Positions 37,604 to 44,917 of a stretch of DNA of 44,917 nt are shown piece after piece; position 1 is the first letter of the stretch; each line of letters begins with the position of its first letter. The DNA lies in the NCBI GenBank assembly GCA_004299305.1, contig SCPZ01000109.1, positions 1 to 44,917 of the forward strand, read 5' to 3'. A model generated the notes under the pieces. The model was not told the DNA's origin, made no database searches, and saw nothing but the letters and a program-made list of their open reading frames with translations. A program made the translations under genes and the position numbers. Source of the stretch: Methylobacter sp. Lineage in GTDB: Bacteria > Pseudomonadota > Gammaproteobacteria > Methylococcales > Methylomonadaceae.

Positions 37604-40600
37604 ATATGCAAGAGCTGCTTGCTCACCTGAAACAGAAAAATATAGCGATTGCCTCGGATAACGGGGAATTGGTGATTCATGCCGCTAAAGGCGTGATGGA
37701 TTCGGAAACACTGGCGCTGTTAAAACAGCATAAAGAGGCATTATTAAGTGCGGCCCGACAGGAAGATTCAGCCGGGTTTGCGTCGGCTCCGATTAACATT
37801 AGCCCGGACATGCTGCCGCTGGTCAGCCTTAGCCAGGACGAGATTAACCTGATCGTAGGCAAGGTCCCGCAAGGGGCGGCCAATATCCAGGATATTTACC
37901 CGCTAGCCCCGATGCAGGAAGGCATATTGTTTCATCACTTGCTGGAAGCCGGGGGCGATGCCTATTTATTACGGTCGGTCATTGTTTTTGACGGCCGCGA
38001 ACGCTTGGACGCTTTCCTGAACGCGTTGCAAGCCGTGATTGACCGTCACGACGTCCTGCGCAGCGCGATTTACTGGGAGGGCTTGAGCCAACCTGTGCAA
38101 GTGGTGCATAGGACGGCAAAACTGCCGGTTGAGAAAATCGTCCTGAGGCCGGAAGCCGATGCGTTGCAACAACTCTATGCTCAAACCGATCCGCGCATTG
38201 TGCGCCTGAACCTGCAACAAGCGCCGTTATTTAAAGCCTGTATTGGGGCTGATCCGCATTCGGGTGAATGGCTGCTGGCGCTGCTGAACCATCATCTGGT
38301 TTGCGACCATGTTACCTTGGCCTTAACCCTGGCCGAGATTCGAATGCTGCTTCAAGGGCAGGGCGGCCGTCTGCCGCCGCCTGTACCTTACCGTAATTTT
38401 ATTGCCCAAGCGCTTGCCGTTCCGCCTTCCGAACATGAAGCCTATTTTATAAGTCGGCTTGGCGATGTCGATGAGCCTACCGCGCCGTTCGGCATAGTTA
38501 ATATTCAAGGCACCGGCGAACATGTAAGCGAGGCGACTTTGCCTTTGAGCGATGAACTGGCGCTACGCATCCGCGATTGTGCCAGGCAGCAGGGCGTCAC
38601 TGCCGCTGTGCTGTTTCATGTCGCTTGGGCGCTGGTTTTAGCGCGATGCACAGGCCGCCGTGATGCAGTTTTCGGCACCGTGTTGTTGGGCAGGCTTCAA
38701 GGTTCGACCGGGGCGGATCGATCCTTGGGAATGTTCATCAACACCTTGCCGATACGCATTCCGCTGGCAAATGCCAATGTGCGTGAAACCGTCGGCGATA
38801 CTTACCGGAATCTGAGCGAATTACTCAACCATGAACAGGCTTCGCTGGCGCTGGCTCAGCGTTGCAGCTCAGTGCCGAACGGAATGCCGTTGTTTACTAG
38901 CTTGTTCAACTATAGGCATAGCGACGATTCCCTTACTCCGTTTGATTGGGAAGGTATGCGCATTCTCGGCAGCGAGGAAAGGACTAACTACCCGGTCACG
39001 TTGTCTGTGAATGATAGCGGCAAAGGCTTCGGCTTAACGGCGCAATGCGTCGAAGGAATTGATCCGGTTCGGATTGCGGCTTATCTGAAGACCGCGATAG
39101 AAGAATTGGTTGGGGCAGAGCCCATGCAAGCGATCGAAAGCCTGAATATTCTGCCGACAGAAGAGCTACAGCAATTATTATTCGAGTTTAATGATCCCGT
39201 CGTTCCCACACGGAGCGACCGTTTGATGCATCGGCTATTTGAAGACCAGGTGGAAAAAACGCCGGATGCGCTGGCAGTCGTTTACGAAAAGCAGGGTTTA
39301 ACTTACGCTGAGCTTAACCGGCGCGCCAATCAGCTGGCGCATCATCTGTCGGATATCGGCATCCGGCCCGACGACCGGGTAGCCATTTGCTTGGAGCGCA
39401 GCCTGGAAATGGTGGTAGGCTTGTTAGGCATAGTCAAAGCCGGGGGCGCTTACGTGCCGCTCGACCCCGGCTATCCGCAAGACCGGCTGGACTTTATGCT
39501 GCGCGATGTTGGAGCGCAGATTGTGCTTAGCCAAGAAGCTTGTCGGGGAAAACTGGCGGTCTCTACTGCGGCGGTTTTGTGCCTGGATAGCGATTGGGAG
39601 CTTATAGCGCAAGCCGAAGATAGCAATCCCGACATCTCGGTGATCCCGGAAAACCTGGCCTATTGCATCTATACCTCCGGTTCCACCGGACAACCTAAAG
39701 CCGCCTGCGTGCCGCATCAGGGCATAGTCAACCGGCTGCAATGGATGCAGCAACAATACCGGCTGAATGCCGACGATGCTGTATTGCAAAAAACGCCGTA
39801 CAGCTTCGACGTCTCGGTTTGGGAATTCTTCTGGCCGTTGATGAACGGCGCTCGGCTGGTCGTTGTCCGGCCGGACGCGCACAAGGACGGTTCGGCGCTG
39901 ATCGATATTATCAACAGCGAACACATCACCACTGTGCATTTCGTGCCGTCGATGCTGCAAGCCTTTATCGACACGCCGGGCGTGGAAAACTGCTTGTCGC
40001 TAAAACGCGTCATCTGTAGCGGCGAAGCTTTGCCGGCCGATTTGGTCGCACGTTTCCAGCAAAAATTACCGGCCGAACTGCATAATCTTTACGGCCCAAC
40101 CGAAGCTTCGGTAGACGTCAGTTATTGGGCTTGTTTGCGAGGTAGAGCCGAAACCGCGATTCCGATAGGCCGTCCGATAGCCAACATTAGGCTTTATATC
40201 CTTGACCGGCAGCTCAATCCGGCGCCACTCGGCACGTCGGGTGAATTGCATATCGGCGGCGTCGGTTTGGCGCGCGGCTACCTTAATCGCCCCGAACTGA
40301 CTGCGGAAAAATTCATCCCCAATCCTTTCGCTGAACAGGGCGAAAGACTCTACAAAACCGGCGATTGGGTACGTTACCGGCCAGACGGCAATATTGATTA
40401 TCTGGGCCGTATCGATCATCAAGTCAAAATCAGGGGATTCAGGATAGAGTTGGGCGAAATCGAGGCCCGATTGCTGGAGCACCCGGACATCAAAGAAGCG
40501 GTGGTCCTTGCCCGTGAAGACCAACCGGGAGACAAGCGGCTGGTCGCCTATCTGGTTGCCGCCGCCAAGGATGCGTTTGATGTCGACACCGTAAAACTCC

Positions 40601-41040
40601 AGCTTAAAAATACATTGCCGGAATACATGGTTCCCGGCGTTTTCGTGCTGCTGGACAGGATGCCGCTCAACGCCAACGGCAAGCTGGAACGCAAGCGCTT
40701 GCCGCAACCGGACATCGGCGCGATGTCGGCAAAACACTATGTCGCGCCGCGCACCGCAACCGAGGACATCCTGGCCGGAATCTGGGCTGAGGTTTTGGGC
40801 GTCGAACAAGTCGGCGTCGAGGATAACTTCTTCGAACTGGGCGGACATTCGTTGTTAGCGACTCAGCTGGTATCCAGGATTTGTCTTCGTTTCAACATTA
40901 ATTTGCAGTTGAAAACCCTGTTTGATACGACCAGCGTCGCCCAGCTGGCCGCCAAAGTCGACCTGTTGGCTTGGGCCAAAGATCAGCGGGAGGCAGTGCA
41001 ATATAGCGCCGAACTTGAGCTTGAGGACATTGAGCTATGA
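37600..41040 (+). CDS. NRPS fourth module: docking-C-A(Ser)-PCP
   Basis: An 1146-residue module predicted to add serine. Residues 1-58 resemble the TubC N-terminal docking domain (MQELLAHLKQKNIAIASDNG, KEALLSAA). The C domain differs from the others: it opens YPLAPMQEGILFHHLLEAGG and its active site is NHHLVCDHVTL near residue 230. The A domain (core YTSGSTGQPKA near 690) has pocket D-V-W-H-I-S-L-V-D-K (FDVSVWEFF, VHFVPSML, ICSGEA, NLYGPTEASVDVSYW), matching Ser codes. The PCP Ser is in LGGHSLLATQL near 1084. It overlaps its neighbours by ATGA on both sides. Confidence 0.94.
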   Translation: MNMQELLAHLKQKNIAIASDNGELVIHAAKGVMDSETLALLKQHKEALLSAARQEDSAGFASAPINISPDMLPLVSLSQDEINLIVGKVPQGAANIQDIYPLAPMQEGILFHHLLEAGGDAYLLRSVIVFDGRERLDAFLNALQAVIDRHDVLRSAIYWEGLSQPVQVVHRTAKLPVEKIVLRPEADALQQLYAQTDPRIVRLNLQQAPLFKACIGADPHSGEWLLALLNHHLVCDHVTLALTLAEIRMLLQGQGGRLPPPVPYRNFIAQALAVPPSEHEAYFISRLGDVDEPTAPFGIVNIQGTGEHVSEATLPLSDELALRIRDCARQQGVTAAVLFHVAWALVLARCTGRRDAVFGTVLLGRLQGSTGADRSLGMFINTLPIRIPLANANVRETVGDTYRNLSELLNHEQASLALAQRCSSVPNGMPLFTSLFNYRHSDDSLTPFDWEGMRILGSEERTNYPVTLSVNDSGKGFGLTAQCVEGIDPVRIAAYLKTAIEELVGAEPMQAIESLNILPTEELQQLLFEFNDPVVPTRSDRLMHRLFEDQVEKTPDALAVVYEKQGLTYAELNRRANQLAHHLSDIGIRPDDRVAICLERSLEMVVGLLGIVKAGGAYVPLDPGYPQDRLDFMLRDVGAQIVLSQEACRGKLAVSTAAVLCLDSDWELIAQAEDSNPDISVIPENLAYCIYTSGSTGQPKAACVPHQGIVNRLQWMQQQYRLNADDAVLQKTPYSFDVSVWEFFWPLMNGARLVVVRPDAHKDGSALIDIINSEHITTVHFVPSMLQAFIDTPGVENCLSLKRVICSGEALPADLVARFQQKLPAELHNLYGPTEASVDVSYWACLRGRAETAIPIGRPIANIRLYILDRQLNPAPLGTSGELHIGGVGLARGYLNRPELTAEKFIPNPFAEQGERLYKTGDWVRYRPDGNIDYLGRIDHQVKIRGFRIELGEIEARLLEHPDIKEAVVLAREDQPGDKRLVAYLVAAAKDAFDVDTVKLQLKNTLPEYMVPGVFVLLDRMPLNANGKLERKRLPQPDIGAMSAKHYVAPRTATEDILAGIWAEVLGVEQVGVEDNFFELGGHSLLATQLVSRICLRFNINLQLKTLFDTTSVAQLAAKVDLLAWAKDQREAVQYSAELELEDIEL

Positions 41041-44000
41041 ATCAACTGCTCGCAACTCTGCGCAATTTGAATGTGCATCTTTATGTCGAACAAGGCAACT
41101 TAAAATGCAAAGCGCCGAAAGATGCGTTGAGCGAAGAGCTCAAGTTTCAGCTTAAATCCAGAAAAGCGGAGTTAATCGAAGCGCTTTCTGAATCCGGGCA
41201 GGAATTCTCAGCGATAATGCCAGGTCAACGCATAGAACCGCTGCCGCTGTCTTACGCCCAGCAGCGCTTATGGTTCCTGGACCGCTTGGAACCGGACAGC
41301 TCGCTGTATAACATGCCCTATGCGTTCAGCTTGGCCGGGTATTTGAATGTAGCGGCATTGGCGCAAAGCTTCAACGAGATAGTAAGGCGGCATGAGAATT
41401 TGCGTACTGTTTTCGCTACCGGGGGCATTGCTGGGAACGTTACTGGGAACATTACTAGGAACAAGGCGCCGACTCAGGAAATTTCGCCCGAATTAGCGTT
41501 GTCCATTACTAACGTAGATTTAACGGGATTACCTGAACAGGCCTGCCGGGCTGTGCTGGCGAAGCTGTGTCGGCAGGAGGCGGCAAAGCCGTTTTGTTTA
41601 GCGGTCGGTCCCTTGATACGGATAACTCTGATTGCCTTGTCAGGAGAAAATAGGCTGCTGGTGACCTTGCACCATATCATTTCCGACGGCTGGTCGTCGG
41701 CGATTTTGATGCGCGAATTCGCAGCGCTTTATCAGGCGTTTAGCCGGGGCGAACAATCGCCGTTAGCGGAGCTGCCGGTTCAATACGCCGATTTTGCCTG
41801 CTGGCAACGCGACAGGCTCGTCGGCGATGTGTTGCGGCAACAGATCGATTATTGGCGAAACAAACTGGATGGCGCGCCCAGCTTGCTGGAATTGCCGACC
41901 GACCGCCCAAGACCGGCCGTGATGAGTCATTGCGGAGCACTGCATCGCTTTGAAATGACGGCGGCCTTAGCGGAGCAAATCCATAAATTGGGCCGACGAT
42001 ACGATGCGACCTTATTCATGCTGTTGTTGACGGCGTTCAAAATCCTGCTGTTTCGCTACAGCCACCAGCAGGATATTTGCGTCGGCACGCCGATTGCCAA
42101 CCGCAACCGCCTGGAAATAGAAGGCTTGATCGGTTTCTTTGTCAACACCCTGATATTGCGCTCCGACCTGTCGGGCAATCCGCAATTCGATGCGTTGTTG
42201 ACCCAGGTTAGGAATACCGTTTTAGACGCGCAAAACCATCAGGATTTACCGTTCGAACAACTGGTCGAAGCGTTGCATCCCGAGCGTAACTTGAGCTACA
42301 GCCCCTTGTTCCAGGTTATGTTTGTGTTGCAAAACCAGGCCGGTCAAGCGCTGAAACTGCCGGATTTGGAAATCTGCGCCATCGACGATGACAGCAAGGT
42401 TTCCAAATTCGACCTGACTTTGCATATCCACGAAGATCAAGGGACGCTTAGCGGCAGTTTCGAATATAACACCGAGTTATTCGACCCAGGCACGATAGCG
42501 CGTTTTGCAGGGCACTATGCGGCTTTGCTGCAAGGCATGGTCGACGCACCGCAAACCCGTCTTTACCAATTGCCGTTGTTGGCTTTGGATGAGCGGAGGC
42601 AAATCCTGGTTGATTGGAATGCCACGCAAGCCGACTTTCCGTCGGATCAATGCCTGTATCAATTATTCGAAGCGCAAGTGGATAAAACGCCGAATGCCGA
42701 TGCGCTGGCGTTTGCAGGACGAAGCTTAAGCTACGCCGAACTCAACGCCAAAGCCAATCAGCTGGCCCATTATCTGCGCTGCAAAGGCGTCGGGCCTAAT
42801 GTATTGGTCGGCCTTTGCGTTGAGCGCTCGCTGGAGATGGTGATCGGCATGTTGGGCATTATGAAGGCGGGCGGCGCTTATGTGCCTATCGATCCTCATT
42901 ATCCCGAACAGCGCATCGAATTTATGCTTAACGATGCGCGGATTGACGTATTGCTTACCCGGCAAGCGTTGGCTGCGACATTGCCGCACAGCGTGAAGGA
43001 CACGATTTGTCTGGATAGCGATTGGCAGATTATTGCCCAATGTCCTTCGGATAATCCGGCGCAATGTAATCACCCGCTTGATCCGGCCTATATCATCTAC
43101 ACCTCCGGATCCACAGGACAGCCCAAAGGCGTGATGGTTTCGCACCGCAATGCCGTGCATTCGACAAACGCGCGGTTTGTCAGCTATCGGGAAGAAGTAA
43201 GCGCTTATCAATTGCTGTCTTCGTTTGCTTTCGACAGTTCCGTGGCCGGATTGTTCTGGACGCTGGGGCAGGGCGGTTGTCTGTGCTTGCCGACCGACGA
43301 CGAAGCTAAAGATCCGGCGGCATTGGTTGAAATTATTGCGAATCGCAGGGTATCGCATCTGCTGGCGTTGCCGTCCTTTTACGCGTTGCTGCTTAAACAA
43401 ACGGGAACCAAACTGAAAACCTTGAAAACAGCCATCGTTGCCGGAGAAACCTGTTCAACCGAAGTCGTCAGGCAACATTACGCGGTATTGCCGAATGTGC
43501 CGCTATACAACGAATACGGCCCGACCGAAGGCTCGGTGTGGAGCAGTGTTTATTTGGCGGGTCGGGACGATTATGACAGGCCGTTATCGATAGGGCGGCC
43601 TATCAGCAATGTACGGCTGTATATCCTGGATCGCAACGGCAACCCGGTTCCGGTCGGCGTAGCGGGCGAACTGCATATCGGCGGTGCGGGCGTGGCGCAC
43701 GGCTATTGGAATCGCCCTGAATTGACCGCAGAAAAATTCATCCCCGATCCGTTCCAAAACGACGGCGGCAGGCTGTATAAAACCGGCGACCTGGCGCGTT
43801 ACCGCCCGGACGGCGCTATCGAGTTTTCAGGCCGTATCGACGATCAGGTGAAAATACGCGGCTTCAGGATTGAGTTGGGGGAAATCGAGGCCAGGCTTAT
43901 CGAGCAGTCCGGTGTCGAGGAGGCGGCCGTTTTGGTCAGGGAAAAGCGGCCCGGAAATAAGCAATTGGTCGCTTATGTTGTCGGCAGAGGCACGCTTACG

Positions 44001-44917
44001 GCGGAGTTGTTAAGGGCAAATCTTAAAGCTTCGTTGCCGGATTATATGTTGCCGGGCGCTGTTGTGTTTCTGGAGCGGATGCCGTTGACCGCAAACGGCA
44101 AAATCGACCGCAAGGCGTTGCCGGAACCGGATATGACGGAATCTGCAAAAAACCGCTACGTAGCGCCTGCGACTGAGACGGAAACAGCGTTGGCGGCGAT
44201 TTGGCGCGAGCTACTCGGTATTGAACTGGTCGGCAGGCATGACGATTTTTTCAGTTTGGGCGGGCATTCGTTGCTGGCGGTTCAGTTGCCGGTTGCGGTG
44301 CAAAAACAATTCAATATCGAATTACCGCTCAAGCGCTTTTTCGAGCTGCCGACTGTTGCGGCGCAAGCGCGGTTAATCGATACCGGCGAGAGCGGGGAAG
44401 ACCCGGTCGACCTTGAAGCCGAAGCCGTACTCGATGCGGCGATTGTTCCTTTGTCGTCTGCACCTGTCAACGTAGCGGCAGCGCAGGGAGTGTTCCTGAC
44501 CGGCGCAACCGGATTTCTGGGGGTGTTTTTGTTGGCCGAGTTGCTGGAGCAAACCTACGCCAAAATCTATTGCCTGGTCAGGGCAAGCAATGAGCAACAA
44601 GCGCTGGCTCGATTGCAAGGCCAAATCGCTTATTACGAGCTGCAAGACGGTATCGATTGGAGCCGTATTATTGTCGTGTGCGGCGATTTGTCGGAACCCC
44701 GGCTTGGGCTGTCCGAACTGCGCTACGAAGAAATTGCCGAACAGGTTGAAGTCATTTATCACAATGGGGCTCAGGTCAACTTTATCCAGCCTTATAAGGC
44801 ACTAAAAGACGCCAATGTTTTGGGGACCGAAGCGGTGTTGCGTCTCGCCTGTTATCGCACAGCCAAAGCGATTCACTATGTTTCGACCTTGTCGGTGTTT
44901 AGCGAAGCATCCGCTAA
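41037..44917 (+). CDS. NRPS fifth module: docking-C-A-PCP-terminal reductase (partial at window end)
   Basis: An open frame of 1293 residues that runs off the window. Residues 1-50 form a TubC-like docking domain (MNQLLATLRNLNVHLYVEQG). The C domain carries LSYAQQRLWFL and HHIISDG near residue 212. The A domain (core YTSGSTGQPKG near 688) has the pocket D-S-A-L-I-A-E-V-W again. The PCP Ser is in LGGHSLLAVQL near 1077. From about 1150 a thioester reductase begins (GVFLTGATGFLGVFLLAELL, then YHNGAQVNFIQPYKALKDANV and IHYVSTLSVF), an NAD(P)H-dependent SDR fold that releases the chain as aldehyde or alcohol. The catalytic Tyr/Lys lie beyond the edge. ATGA overlap with the preceding gene. A 12-bp tandem repeat expands the C domain. 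Confidence 0.93.
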   Translation, partial: MNQLLATLRNLNVHLYVEQGNLKCKAPKDALSEELKFQLKSRKAELIEALSESGQEFSAIMPGQRIEPLPLSYAQQRLWFLDRLEPDSSLYNMPYAFSLAGYLNVAALAQSFNEIVRRHENLRTVFATGGIAGNVTGNITRNKAPTQEISPELALSITNVDLTGLPEQACRAVLAKLCRQEAAKPFCLAVGPLIRITLIALSGENRLLVTLHHIISDGWSSAILMREFAALYQAFSRGEQSPLAELPVQYADFACWQRDRLVGDVLRQQIDYWRNKLDGAPSLLELPTDRPRPAVMSHCGALHRFEMTAALAEQIHKLGRRYDATLFMLLLTAFKILLFRYSHQQDICVGTPIANRNRLEIEGLIGFFVNTLILRSDLSGNPQFDALLTQVRNTVLDAQNHQDLPFEQLVEALHPERNLSYSPLFQVMFVLQNQAGQALKLPDLEICAIDDDSKVSKFDLTLHIHEDQGTLSGSFEYNTELFDPGTIARFAGHYAALLQGMVDAPQTRLYQLPLLALDERRQILVDWNATQADFPSDQCLYQLFEAQVDKTPNADALAFAGRSLSYAELNAKANQLAHYLRCKGVGPNVLVGLCVERSLEMVIGMLGIMKAGGAYVPIDPHYPEQRIEFMLNDARIDVLLTRQALAATLPHSVKDTICLDSDWQIIAQCPSDNPAQCNHPLDPAYIIYTSGSTGQPKGVMVSHRNAVHSTNARFVSYREEVSAYQLLSSFAFDSSVAGLFWTLGQGGCLCLPTDDEAKDPAALVEIIANRRVSHLLALPSFYALLLKQTGTKLKTLKTAIVAGETCSTEVVRQHYAVLPNVPLYNEYGPTEGSVWSSVYLAGRDDYDRPLSIGRPISNVRLYILDRNGNPVPVGVAGELHIGGAGVAHGYWNRPELTAEKFIPDPFQNDGGRLYKTGDLARYRPDGAIEFSGRIDDQVKIRGFRIELGEIEARLIEQSGVEEAAVLVREKRPGNKQLVAYVVGRGTLTAELLRANLKASLPDYMLPGAVVFLERMPLTANGKIDRKALPEPDMTESAKNRYVAPATETETALAAIWRELLGIELVGRHDDFFSLGGHSLLAVQLPVAVQKQFNIELPLKRFFELPTVAAQARLIDTGESGEDPVDLEAEAVLDAAIVPLSSAPVNVAAAQGVFLTGATGFLGVFLLAELLEQTYAKIYCLVRASNEQQALARLQGQIAYYELQDGIDWSRIIVVCGDLSEPRLGLSELRYEEIAEQVEVIYHNGAQVNFIQPYKALKDANVLGTEAVLRLACYRTAKAIHYVSTLSVFSEASA
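41431..41466 (+). repeat. 12-bp tandem repeat within the C domain of the fifth module
   Basis: CTGGGAACGTTA, CTGGGAACATTA and CTAGGAACAAGG follow each other and encode AGNVTGNITRNK. The block inserts about a dozen residues into a surface stretch of the C domain (around residue 133) compared with the sister modules. Confidence 0.75.

Noticed and set aside
38280-38320. Reading the fourth-module C domain as an epimerisation domain
   Set aside because: It sits before an A domain, right after the docking domain, and follows condensation-domain order; a dual or modifying C domain is more likely than a stand-alone E domain.
40066-40848. 260-codon minus-strand ORF and similar long antisense frames within the NRPS genes
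   Set aside because: They recur at equivalent places in every A domain as mirror images of conserved motifs, as expected of shadows.

Overview
This 44.9 kb window looks like chromosome from an aquatic gammaproteobacterium. The gene content and the dispersed hairpin repeats would fit a methanotroph of the Methylococcales, but that placement is inference: no methane-oxidation gene lies in the window. Two thirds is conserved housekeeping sequence. The last 20 kb is an accessory region with a large nonribosomal peptide synthetase (NRPS) cluster that runs off the right edge.

Layout. At 0.2-1.4 kb fur and a bamE-like lipoprotein gene are divergent. At 1.5-4.4 kb (minus) lies an orphan CheB-CheR-coiled-coil-PAS fusion. 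At 4.9-11.2 kb is nqrABCDEF, with start and stop codons overlapping or nearly so, followed by a strong terminator and then the assembly factor nqrM. At 11.2 kb is a two-CBS-domain protein and at 11.9 kb sbcB (exonuclease I). From 13.4 to 22.2 kb is the classic transcription/translation block: initiator tRNA-fMet, rimP, nusA, infB, rbfA, truB, rpsO, pnp, with leader hairpins and a strong terminator after pnp. At 22.4 kb is a secreted protein of unknown function.

From 23.1 to 24.1 kb the sequence is a mobile-element graveyard: a dispersed repeat, a frameshifted relic resembling a TumE-type toxin, the 3' end (domain V/VI) of a group II intron on the minus strand, and the 3' end of a frameshifted IS66 transposase with its terminal repeat. 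A small ankyrin-repeat protein follows.

From 25.16 kb to the window end five collinear NRPS genes encode one assembly line: FAAL-ACP-C-A-PCP / C-A-PCP / C-A-PCP / docking-C-A-PCP / docking-C-A-PCP-reductase. A fatty acid is activated as acyl-AMP, loaded on an ACP and extended by five amino acids, and the chain is released reductively as an aldehyde or alcohol. Reading the adenylation pockets by eye gives unknown X, X, Thr, Ser, X, where X is the same ten-residue code (DSALIAEVWK) in three modules. The predicted product is therefore an N-acyl pentapeptide aldehyde or alcohol of the form acyl-X-X-Thr-Ser-X, possibly with the Thr dehydrated, because the next module carries an atypical condensation domain. 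The most unusual feature is that REP-like hairpin repeats found between genes here also sit in frame inside two interdomain linkers of the synthetases, and a 12-bp tandem repeat expands a third.
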